Shown here one piece after another: positions 22,997 to 32,118 of a stretch of DNA of 64,000 nt (within the stretch, counting starts at the first letter, position 1; each line of letters begins with the position of its first letter). Position numbers and translations under genes: made by a program. Source of the stretch: Acanthamoeba lenticulata. Lineage: Eukaryota; Discosea; Longamoebia; Acanthamoebidae. A model generated the notes under the pieces. It worked only from the letters and a program-made list of their open reading frames with translations, ran no database searches and was not told the DNA's origin. The stretch lies in NCBI GenBank assembly GCA_002179805.1, contig NAVB01000344.1, positions 22,506 to 86,505 of the forward strand, in the 5' to 3' direction.

Positions 22997-23494
22997 ATGA
23001 AGCTCGCTATCTTCTGTGTCGTCCTCTTTTTTGCTCTGGTTAATGCCGATAGCGTTCAGTTCGCTCTCCAGATGACGGGTCAGTGCCAGACCGACGTTGG
23101 AGCCTGCTCCCTGAAGGGTAACTCGCAGTCTGTCACCACCACTGTCTCGGCCTCCACCGACGCTGTGACCTTCAGCGTCAAGCCTGTGCTTGGAACCTTC
23201 GCCACGCTGAACGCCGTCCTCTCTTCGGCTGATCGCCTTGGTCTTGCTGATATGTCGTTCGGAACTCACCTTTCCCGCAACCACACCCTGAACTTCATTG
23301 CCTTTGGTCCCGAAGCTGTTGTTCCCGGCGGCTCGCCCAGCACCTATGTGCGCAGCGGTTCCTACAAGGTGCTCGGTGGCACTGGTGCCTTTGACGGTGC
23401 TACGGGCGCTGTTGCCTACACCTTCATTGTTGACACTGCCAGCGGCGACGCCCAGGCCTTCACTCACGGCCACATCTTCCCCAAGGCTCAATAG
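22997..23494 (+). CDS. Small secreted protein, possibly an allene-oxide-cyclase/dirigent-like barrel
   Basis: Single exon, 165 residues. An N-terminal signal peptide is clear (MKLAIFCVVLFFALVNA, cleavage expected after VNA). The mature part is rich in Ser, Thr, Val and Gly with alternating polar and hydrophobic residues, as in a beta barrel. The segment YKVLGGTGAFDGATGAVAYT resembles the Gly-rich strand-turn-strand motif of allene oxide cyclase and dirigent-type barrels (SGTGxFxGATG). This likeness is weak and was made by eye. There are two Cys close together near the start (QCQTDVGAC), which could pair, and NHT is a possible glycosylation site. Codon bias is strong, suggesting high expression. 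AATAAA lies at about 23510. Function is unknown. Confidence 0.7.
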   Translation: MKLAIFCVVLFFALVNADSVQFALQMTGQCQTDVGACSLKGNSQSVTTTVSASTDAVTFSVKPVLGTFATLNAVLSSADRLGLADMSFGTHLSRNHTLNFIAFGPEAVVPGGSPSTYVRSGSYKVLGGTGAFDGATGAVAYTFIVDTASGDAQAFTHGHIFPKAQ

Positions 23495-23591
23495 ACCACC
23501 CCAATAAACCTGTTACTTGGCCAAGTCTTTTGCGCAAGTTATTGTGAACAATGAAGAGTACAATGTGGATCTGTTTTTACGAGTAGCGCTT

Positions 23592-25347
23592 TCAAAGGGG
23601 CTGCGGTAACGCCACAGAGCTGCATCCGCTCAGTACCCGCTTCCTTGCGACAAACCAGAGCGCATTCCGGAACACGATACCGACGTCTGTCGAGCTCTCG
23701 TACCAGCCGGACTCCTTCTTACTCTTGGCCACCGGGAACAGGTTGATGTACACTGTGGAGCCCCACTTGGCGTCCTCGTCGTCACCGTCGCTGCTGCTGG
23801 CAGCGTTTTGCCTGTTGGCCTCCGAATCCAATAGCACGACAAAAGGGACGCCGTCACCTGCACGGGGGCGGCATCATGCGTGGGCGTGAATCACAGCGTG
23901 AGCACTTTGGCAATCGCGGACGCGCCTCCAAGCGCTGGTCAGCTCCGAGATGTACCGTAGTACGCGATGGTAACAGCTCCTTTGGTCAAGGGAGCTTCGC
24001 AGCGATTGTCACGAGCGATGGTGATGTCAGCAACGCCTCGCATGATCGGGTGGTCGTCCTTGTAGGACCCCAAATACTTGCCCAGGTCCCACTGTACCGC
24101 GAGACGTGGATTACAATCGTCACCTATGTGAGTGTCCCTTCTCGAGGTGCCAGCACCTTAGTTTATGAAGAGGAGGACATCGGTACGTTCTTGGAACCGG
24201 AGCCGTAGTCAGAGCTGGCCATTGGATACAGGACCTGCGACCACTTGCCGTGGAGCTCGTTGCACTCCAGGTAGGAGTAGCAGCCCATCACCAGCCCGCC
24301 TCCGTCCCGCAAAAAATTGTAGAGCATGTCCCCCATTTTGATCTGCGCGCGGTCAGGCGGCGGCCACGGAGGGAGATCACCATCACGATCGCCGCCTACG
24401 TACTGAGTTCTCAGTGGTGGGGGCCGTGGCGAAGAAGAGGAAGATAACACTGTAGTGTCGTATCTTCTCCCAGCTGAACTCGACGTATCGGTCGGTGGGA
24501 TCCAGCTCCCCGTCCTCGCACTTGCGTTCCGCTGTTCTCTCGAGCGTCGATGGTGAGGAAAAAAAAAGAATAAGAACGTAGAAGAGCACCAACAAGTAGA
24601 AGACGGGCGTACGCGTGGCCGGCGTCTCCTCTTCGGTGCAGTCCGGATGGCAGATGTCCACAATCGGAATGCCCACTTTCTTCAGCTGGCGGTAAAGGTT
24701 GAGGTCGTAGCGCGAGCCGTACGCTTGATGCGCTGAGTGGTGTGCCATGATGAGCACCGAAAATGACTGCGTGCAAAGAGAACAAAGGTGAGGTGAGAAG
24801 TGCGGGTGACGGCCCAAAGTTGAGGTAGTATGGACAGTACCGCACGCTGGATAAACTCCTGTTTCCAGTCTATTGCGAGACCATCATTCAGTGCTTGATG
24901 AACGAGGCAGCGCGCGTGGAGTAGCCACGTGTCGTTGAAGGTGGGCCGTTTGTTTGCAGCCTGATCTCCTTCATCTTCAGTGACGCTCCTGCTCCTTGCC
25001 CGCAACTTGCCCAAGTTGGTTGAAGCTGCGGAGGAGAGTGATGCTAGGAGAGAGGTTTCTGCAGCGCCTTCGGCCTCCTTCGTGGTCTCAGCATTATGTG
25101 CATTAAAGGCTGGATCATGGGCTCGGCTGCCATCTGTTGAAGGTCGCATTACGGCAAGACGAGGGGAAGCGAGTAGTCTCTTGAACAATCGTAGCCAGAG
25201 GTGCGGATTGGCATGAAGGCTATAGAGGTCCCTGCACAAGGGTGCAATGCAGCGGCACAAGTCCTGCGGCGAAAGATGCTCAACAATCATAAGCTGCAAC
25301 TCGAGTGGCAGATCAAGAAAGGATAAAATCGGTGCTGGGTCCTCCAT
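23592..25347 (-). CDS. F-box protein with C-terminal amidotransferase-like domain
   Basis: Six exons (25347-24841, 24766-24613, 24531-24404, 24342-24187, 24091-23956, 23857-23592) encode 448 residues. Residues ~8-55 match an F-box (LDLPLELQLMIVEHLSPQDL, then LCRDLYSLHANPHLWLRLF), the Skp1-binding module of SCF ubiquitin ligases. A Ser/Ala-rich linker follows. From ~170 a Rossmann-like strand-helix pattern appears (SFSVLIMAHHSAHQAYG, KVGIPIVDICHPD, then LYNFLRDGGGLVMGCYSYLE, with DDHPIMRGV further on). This order resembles class I glutamine-amidotransferase-like folds such as ThuA-type proteins, where GGGLV precedes the nucleophile-elbow position. No catalytic Cys-His-Glu triad could be confirmed, so the domain may only bind. 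The F-box is fairly sure; the second domain is an eye-made guess. Confidence 0.75.
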
Positions 25348-25745
25348 TTTGCTGCCAGCACCTCAACAAGTCAGGATCCAACAAAATCAGTGCTTGCGTG
25401 CCGCAAATGCCACGCATGGCACACATTCTCTTATGCCAGTTTTCGTGTGGTGCTCCAGAAATAAACCATACACATGCCTGGTTGATTGGGTGTAGCCCTG
25501 ATAGTGACAGCTGCTATCTCGGGGTAAGGGCAGGCTCCGAGTTTCAGACGAGGTGCACACGCTCTTCTTCGCGAAAACTCGAAGGAAGCACAAGCGATGA
25601 AGCGGTTTGAGCGATTGAGTGGCTGGGAGAAAAGAGCGAAAACGAGCAACGAGCCTTTTGTCGTGTAACTCGCTCGCGCCCTGTCCATAAAGTCCTTGCG
25701 GCGCCGGTCCTAAATCTTTCTCCCACAGCTCCTGCAAGCAGCATC
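25348..25745. promoter_or_regulatory. Divergent intergenic region, F-box gene and DUSP gene
   Basis: 398 bases between a minus-strand start (25347) and a plus-strand start (25746). No frame has the local coding bias. It should hold two promoters. No element is assigned. Confidence 0.45.
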
Positions 25746-26825
25746 ATGCTACACACTCTCCCTGCGGACGTCATGGATGTGGAGCACACCTCCTCTTCAC
25801 ACGCTTCGGCTGACTCGTCTTTGGCTCGCCTTCGCCGCTTCAGCAGCCCCGCTACATCGAACCCGGCGTCCTCGGTTCCCACCACCTTTCCCGCGGCTCC
25901 TTCGCGCGATGAGGAAAGGGATTTCATCCTCAACGTGATGTCCGAGCGCCTTCGCCCTCACCAGACATGCTTCATCATTTCCATCGGCTGGTGGAATGCT
26001 TGGAAGGCCTACGTGGGCCTTGCCGAAGATCCTTCACAAGCTCCATCCCTCTCTTCCCCTCGGCCCGGTCCCATCAACAATTTGCCTCTATGCCCCAACA
26101 AGGGGTGTCCTACCCTCATGGAGCTTTGTGCCCTCCGCGTTCTGGCCATGAAGAAGAAGACTGGGGTTGGTGCCAGCTGTACTGCGGAACCACAGCTCAA
26201 CCTCGACGTCGAGGAGTACCTGGACAATTTTGACAAGACCCTCCTACGTCGTGCCCTGTGCCGCTCGCGCGAAATGAAGCCCGGCCTGGTCGAGGGCAAG
26301 GACTGCGTCGCGGTGCCCACCCTCGCCTGGAAGGCCTTCCACTCGTGGTATGGCGGCGGTCCGGTCATCCCTCGGCCCGTCATCGGCGTCGGCCTCCGAC
26401 AGCGCTTGCAAGTCGAGCTCTACCCGATCACTCTACTCGTGGTGCCAGTCAACAGTGGCCGCTCGGCTGACAAGGAGACCCACCGCTTCACCTTCTCGCC
26501 GCACGACCAAGTCAAGACCGTGCGCCGAACAGTGTGCGGCCGCTTCCTGGTCCCTCCGCACAAAGTGGACCTCTTCTGGCACTTGCCCGGCGCCGAAGCC
26601 GAGCATCTTTCCAACCTCGACCTCACCCTGGGCCACGTTGGTCTCAACGACGGATGCCTCGTGTCCCTCCAGCGCGCCGCCCACTTCCACCCTACATTGG
26701 GCACCCCTGCGTTCTTGGCCACCCCAGCCACGGCGCACCAGGCGTACCCGGTTCCGACTCCTCAGCTTCCGCAGAATGCTGACGACAACGCGCGGCCTCT
26801 GGCCTCGCCCGCCCAGCCCTTGTAA
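25746..26825 (+). CDS. DUSP plus ubiquitin-like domain protein, no peptidase domain
   Basis: Single exon, 359 residues, from an ATG that follows CAGCATC. Residues ~55-235 match the DUSP domain of ubiquitin-specific proteases: CFIISIGWWNAWKAYVG, PGPINNLPL, then LAWKAFHSWYGGGPVIPRPV and QVELYPITLLVV. Residues ~240-310 resemble the ubiquitin-like fold that follows DUSP in USP4/USP15-type enzymes (FSPHDQVKTVRRTVCGRFLV, DLFWHLPGAE, LNDGCLVSLQ). In those enzymes a Cys/His peptidase domain comes next. Here the protein ends in a Pro/Ala-rich tail and a stop, so no protease is present. It may be an adaptor binding the same partners. N-terminal Ser/Ala-rich sequence is probably disordered. Confidence 0.8.
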   Translation: MLHTLPADVMDVEHTSSSHASADSSLARLRRFSSPATSNPASSVPTTFPAAPSRDEERDFILNVMSERLRPHQTCFIISIGWWNAWKAYVGLAEDPSQAPSLSSPRPGPINNLPLCPNKGCPTLMELCALRVLAMKKKTGVGASCTAEPQLNLDVEEYLDNFDKTLLRRALCRSREMKPGLVEGKDCVAVPTLAWKAFHSWYGGGPVIPRPVIGVGLRQRLQVELYPITLLVVPVNSGRSADKETHRFTFSPHDQVKTVRRTVCGRFLVPPHKVDLFWHLPGAEAEHLSNLDLTLGHVGLNDGCLVSLQRAAHFHPTLGTPAFLATPATAHQAYPVPTPQLPQNADDNARPLASPAQPL

Positions 26826-26939
26826 AGTGTTTACTTGGCTCCTCTTCTCCTTCCTGTCCGCTGTTTATGATATAAATGGCCTCGTTCTTTTCAACTTCGT
26901 CGCCCAAAGCCCTTCGTTCTTGCGCGCAGCACCTTTACT

Positions 26940-27521
26940 CTAGGGTTCAGCAAGAGTTTCGTCGGTAGCGGCCTCTTGGATGACGCTGAACAGGGCGAGC
27001 GTGCTGCGGCGGATGAAGTCCAAGTGCTTCGCAAGCTCGTAGTTCTCCATGTACACCTGATGCAAGCCTTCGGGCGACTGAGCACCTTTCCGAAACGCGT
27101 AAGAGCGAGGTGAAGCGTACTGCTAAGGAGGGCTTCACACTCGGCCGAGCGCTGACCGGCCATCTCTGTGAGCTGCGTCATACAAACCTCATAGATGCCC
27201 TGCAGCTTCATGGTTGACTCTGCCGAGAGCCGAGCCGTTAGGACGACAGCTATGAGTGAATGGCGAGTAGGGAGAGAAGCAAACCTTCGAGTAGCGTCTC
27301 CCTCTTCTTCAAAATCTCTTGCGACTTCAGCTGAGCGGTCGATACGACCTGGGGAAGCTCCTTTGTTTGGCTCTCTTGGGCTTGGGGGCTTTCGATGCGC
27401 GCCTTCTTGCCACCATGCTCATACTCGACCACCTCAACGTTCGTAGCCTGTCCAACGTTAACCCAGCTACACAACAAGGCCTAAGCGAAGGGCTGCGACG
27501 AACCTCGTTACAAGCCTCCAT
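26940..27521 (-). CDS. Small coiled-coil protein (141 residues)
   Basis: Four exons (27521-27504, 27447-27285, 27219-27121, 27085-26940). The start exon codes only six residues (MEACNE). The body is charged and helical (LKSQEILKKRETLLEESTMK, then LTEMAGQRSAECEALLS and YMENYELAKHLDFIRRSTLA), consistent with a coiled-coil subunit of a larger complex. No family is recognised. Frame and phase agree at every junction, including a 35-nt intron (27120-27086). If that intron is not spliced, the protein would instead end in a different, Arg/Ser-rich frame that looks like noncoding shadow. It lies tail-to-tail with the DUSP gene, whose stop is about 115 bases away. The PPT1 gene lies upstream on the same strand. 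Confidence 0.6.
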
Positions 27522-27692
27522 GGTATGCTCTTGAACAAGAGTTGTTGGCTTGATGACTACTACTTGGCAGCTGCGACACAAACAACAAGTTTACAACGCA
27601 GGCAAAAAAAGGACTTAGCGATTATAATTATGTGTTCTTTTACGTTTATGTGGCAATGAAAAGTTTACAGTGCTTTGACCTGGTCACTCAAC

Positions 27693-28989
27693 CTACGACT
27701 TGAGGAAAGGCATGACGTTGGCCATGAAATACTTATCAAAGCAAGGGGAAGTGTAGTCTTGGTGTATGCAGTCGGTGGTGAATCGGTGAAGCTTACCCGC
27801 TTCGTCCAGTGTCCTGCAGGAATCGATCGTTTGCATTGTCCGAAATTGGGTGCGGTGAGGTCAGGGGCAAAGAGACGAACCTGAGGCCGATGTAGTCGTA
27901 AAGATAGAAGGGCTGCTTTTCCAGCGGGATGACGTCTTGCGAGTTGTTGGCGTAAGTGCCGAACCAACCGGTTTGGAGCGGGATGAGGACCTGTGGCTTA
28001 CAAATGAGTCACTGCTGTTGTGTTTCAACTCTAGTGGGTGCTGCGTACAGTATCAGCAGTGGAGTAGCTCATCACAAAGTTCTCGAGGGAAAGGATGTTT
28101 TTAGTGTACACGCCGTTCTTCTGATCCCCTTCGTTGTTGATGTCTGCCAGGAAGATGCGCGTGTCTGTGTACTTGTTAAGCGCATAAGGATCTGTTGACC
28201 ATACACGTGAGTGGTCCATGCACCTTACTTGTCTTGCTATTATGAAACCGTACCCCGCCAGTAGCCAGCAAATGAAAACAAGTCCTGCGCCCACTGCTCG
28301 TAGATACAACAATCCGCGATGTCGTCGAGTGTAATATTGAGATACTTGAATTTGCCGACTTCTGGCACACCATAGACGCCCATCATCGGGGCCACCCACG
28401 AGATGAAGTTCTTCACTGGCGGCTTGTTGCAACGCTCCAAATAGCCACGCATGAGGATGCCACCCTGAGTCCATGCCCACCATCACATGCAGCAGGCGCT
28501 GTGAGTAGTCGGAGTTGTGAGAGTAGTGTGGAGGAGTGCATTACCTGTGATACACCCATGACGTTGATACCACCAGCTAGCTTTGGGTCAGAAGCGAGCG
28601 CGTTGCATATGAGCTCCACCTATATTGCACACAGACTGTGTCAGTGCGTTTGCGCAAGGCTCCGGACTTATTGAGAACGAGACCTGTCGGTTACTGCTGG
28701 TGAAGATCGAGCCAAGCTTGGACCCAGTGACTTCGAGGGCGACGACATAGATACCGGGGAGCTCTTTCTGCACGAGATCGGTAATATGCTGCATCTTGGC
28801 ACTGGTGTCATCGATACCTGTATCCCGCGTCCCCTGTCAAGTTGAGCTAATGTTTGGGAGGACGACGGGAGGCTGGGGGAGGCTACCGTGCATCAGAACG
28901 AGAGGTGTGTAAGCCAAGCCTTGATTGCACACAGCCAGTACAACAAGCGCGAGGAGCGCACACAAAGCGAGGTAGCGCGAGGAAACCAT
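27693..28989 (-). CDS. PPT1: Palmitoyl-protein thioesterase 1
   Basis: Lysosomal alpha/beta hydrolase that removes fatty acids from Cys of proteins being degraded. Seven exons (28989-28887, 28817-28684, 28619-28545, 28464-28254, 28191-28049, 27990-27881, 27813-27693) encode 298 residues; human PPT1 has 306. A signal peptide (YLALCALLALVVLAVCNQG) is followed by LVLMHG. The nucleophile is Ser ~103 in MGVSQGG. The catalytic Asp is probably in STADTV just before the family motif WFG, and the His in TTDCIHQDY near the C-terminus. Family blocks FLADINNEGDQ and LENFVMSYSTADT are present. It sits between a coiled-coil gene and prefoldin 6, all on the minus strand with separate promoters. Confidence 0.95.
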
Positions 28990-29214
28990 TTACTGGCCCA
29001 CACGAGTGTTAGTTTCGCAGTCCATGGACATGGTAGAAAACTCACTTACACACTGAAGTTGACACCCGTACCTGTAGTCGTATTCGGAGAGCGATGTCGT
29101 AAGGACCTTCGGACCTTGAGCGCACCCAGAACAGCTGCTTCCTTTTCCCGTCGAAGAGACACCTCGTTTTTTCATACAAACGCAGTTTTTTAAATTATTT
29201 ATTTCTTTTTGGGC

Positions 29215-29663
29215 TTACTGCTGTGGCTGCTGCAGCTTTGTCTGCATCTCAACGATGAATCGGCGCTTGGCTGCCTGCTTCTTCTGCATCTCTTCGAGAT
29301 TGCTTTCGAGCTTCTTTAGCTCGCCCTGTCACAAATACGAAAAGATCGCATATCTAACTATTTCTTCCGCAATCGCTAATAAATGCAAAAAAAAAAGGGT
29401 ACCTGAAGGAAATCAATTCGCTTGCCAACGTTCGAGGCAGCCTCCTTCTTTTCTTGCAGCACAAGGACAGGCCCAATGAGCTTGTAGATGCGGGCACCCT
29501 CATCATTATCGGCAATAAGATCGAGCTCCTGCTTCACCAATTCGTTCTCCTTCATCTGCGCCACAAGCTGAGCGCGTGTGTTGACTGTCTGCTGAACCTC
29601 ATCTTGCAGCTTTCGCAGCTGCTTCACCTCTTCTTCCAGCCGCTGCGCTGCCGCCTGTGCCAT
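29215..29663 (-). CDS. PFDN6: Prefoldin subunit 6 (beta-type)
   Basis: Subunit of the cytosolic prefoldin hexamer, which passes unfolded actin and tubulin to the CCT chaperonin. Two exons (29663-29403 and 29325-29215, phase 0) encode 123 residues; human PFDN6 has 129. The beta-type pattern is clear: an N-terminal coiled coil (EEEVKQLRKLQDEVQQTVNT), the central turn (EGARIYKLIGPVLVLQEK) that forms the beta hairpins, and a second coiled coil after the intron (LKKLESNLEEMQKKQAANRR) with a Gln-rich end. The RNA ligase-like gene ends only about 70 bases upstream on the same strand, so this promoter must be compact or overlap that gene's 3' UTR. Confidence 0.93.
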
Positions 29664-29731
29664 CGTTCTGAGTTGACAACAAAAAGCAGGAAAAAAATTT
29701 ACTCAAGAAATAGGGCCAACAAAAGAATTCC

Positions 29732-31880
29732 TCAGACCGCCTCCCCTTCGAGGCTGATTTTGTCTGAGCGGCCAGTCTCGCTGAGGAAGCGAGTCCACAC
29801 GAGCGGCCACATGTCGCCCACCTCATTGGGCTCAATCCGCTTCCTGTGATGACACGTGATCGAAGAAGCTGTGAGTGTGGTGCTGCAGTCGACGGCAATC
29901 AGCCCATAACCCAACGCATACCGGCGCAGCTGGACCGTGAGCCAGTCGCATAGCTGCAAGCCAAGCTCCTCCCAGGCAGCCTTCACCCGCTCGGAGAAGC
30001 CTAGCCACTCTTGCTTCTGCCGCAGCATCTTACGCAAGGACCGCTTCACGGTTGTCGTCACAGTGTCCAAATTCTCCTGCCCATGGAAAAATAGGAGGCC
30101 ACATTAATCTCAGCCCGGGCAAGAATCGCGGGCAACGTACCAAATGATTGCTCTCCACGGCACGGACGACACGTGTGCGAAGGCCCTTCATCTTCTCCCG
30201 GAAGGCTCGCACGAGGATGTACCACACGCTCTTCTTCTTGACCATACCGATCACCTGCCCCGGCCCATCCGTCACACCGCGGTTGGTACAACACACTGCA
30301 ACCATTGGGAGCCGAGGTTGTGTGCCCACCTGGTTGTCGGCGTTGAGGTAGTAGACGACGCTGCCCTCAGTACCGTAGGTCTTGCGAATGGACTGAAAGA
30401 GGGCGTCCTGATCCTTGGCATCGTGCGCCGTGATCTTCATGGTCTCAAACCCGGCCTCGGCCGCCAGCGTCACGCCTGCCAGTGATTAATGTTAGCCCGA
30501 AAGAAAAGGGTGGTGAACGGGAAGGGAACACGGACTGGCTTCGATGTCGCAGCAGAGGAGCGAAACGTCGGCGGTCGAGGTGAAGGCAATAAAGCGGAAT
30601 GTAGAGCGGGGGAAATCGAACAGCTCAACATGCTGGTGAGTTACATCGAGATATTCAAACGTGGCCGTGTAATGCCGGGTGCTCATCTCCTCGAGGAATG
30701 CGTGAAACTTGGCCTCCCCTACACGCCCATGAACTTGCGTCTCGAAGAAGGCGCGCGCCAGCCTTTGATCCACCATCACCCCGACATCCGCTTTCAGCCA
30801 TGCTTGTGGAGAGTGGTTGAACGCCCCAGACAACAAAGTGAAAAAGTGAAACGTACCCCTTGGCATGCCGGAACTCAGCCTCGGGGTATTGGTCGATTTG
30901 GTTTGGCCCGTCGACGAGGAGGTGAACCAGCTTGCTCCCAAGCACGGGATAAAGCCGGCCGGCCACCCGTGCGACCCCGAGATGGGCCGAGTCCCCGTTC
31001 TCTTTCGACGAGTCAACCAGCCGTACGGCTCGGTCGCTGCTCTCTGATCAAAGGGCACGCTAGTAAGCACACGCATGGAAGAAGGAGGAAAAAGACGACG
31101 CCGAACCGGTGAAGTAATGTTGCCAACGCGCACGAAGCGTGCTGGTGTCAGTTTCGCCGTCCTCGTCTGAGAATTCAGCAAGATCGTCGTCATCGCCAGG
31201 GCCACCGGTGAATTTCTTCATGGCCGAGACGACGATCTGGTACTGCCAATTGCCTCCCGCGCCGTCCTTGGACTCCAGGACACAAAGGCCTCTCGCTACG
31301 TACTTGCTGTCGAGTTAGAGAGGGACGGGAGTATGTGAGCGCCACATAGCACGGTTCTCTGATCAGCACAACCACCCAGAGAGGAGGGTGCGGCAAACCG
31401 AAGTGGAGGAAAGGCGTCGTAGACATCATCATCAAGAATGCGACCGCCGCGGCCCCGCCTCTTCGGCGGCTTGATGGAGATGTCTGAGTGCGTCATGCGT
31501 AGAAACACAAGTAAACAAATGGAAATAAATGCAGAGACCCTGAAGACAAGACCAGTACCAGTGAGGTAGGCTTCACAGGGTAGAATGCCGTGAGGCACTT
31601 GCGTCCGCCGCAGCTGGCGAAGGAAAATGTAAGTGGTGGGGTGGAAGGGACATTAAAAGGTTGTGGCTGTACCTTGAGGAAAGGGTGACGGGAAGCCCAG
31701 TCCAGCATGTCCTTAGCACCCATAGAGGCTGCAAAGAGTCACGTCAATCAGAGTGCAGCAGAGTGCGGTGGGCATTAACGTACGAGGTCCTTGGCTCACC
31801 AGCCGTGGTGCGAGTTGCCGGTCAAAGGCCACCTTGGTCTTGGCCCACCTTGCCAGCACCTTTTCGTGAAGCGAGCTCAT
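29732..31880 (-). CDS. RNA ligase-like nucleotidyltransferase (T4 Rnl1/Trl1 type)
   Basis: Eleven exons (31880-31784, 31728-31673, 31613-31559, 31483-31399, 31306-31107, 31043-30857, 30762-30536, 30475-30330, 30254-30141, 30076-29922, 29843-29732) encode 477 residues. The order of motifs fits the Rnl1/fungal tRNA ligase superfamily: an ARG block before the active site (YVARGLCVLE, then VVSAMKKF), candidate motif I with Lys ~178 (SSKENGDSAHLG), motif III-like ATFEYLDVTHQHVELF with FRFIAF, motif IV EGSVVYYLN and motif V GMVKKKSVWY. A helical, basic C-terminal domain follows, as in Rnl1. These enzymes join RNA ends through a lysyl-AMP intermediate. Substrate is unknown; no kinase or phosphodiesterase domain of complete Trl1 is seen here. 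The family call is inference from motifs. The exon-6 to exon-7 join (30857/30762) is the weakest. Confidence 0.6.
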
Positions 31881-32118
31881 GCTGTATGTACCGTAAGAGC
31901 TTTTTACTTGCGACTGGCAGAAGAAAACTTGCCCTGACTCTGCAGATCAGTGCTCCTCGTCGTTCCCGGTGGTGAACAGAAAGAAAACGAAATACGAAAT
32001 AAATTCGGAAAGGTTTGGCTGAAGCTTTCGCTCTATGTTCCGTTGAGCTTGTGGGAGAGAAGGCAGCAGGAAACGTAAAGAGAAAAGCTAAACCGAGGAG
32101 TAGATCAATTGTGACAAG
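31881..32118. promoter_or_regulatory. Divergent promoter, RNA ligase-like gene and PRPF3
   Basis: 238 bases separate the two start codons. No coding frame with local bias was seen. Two RNA-processing genes share this interval. Confidence 0.5.
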
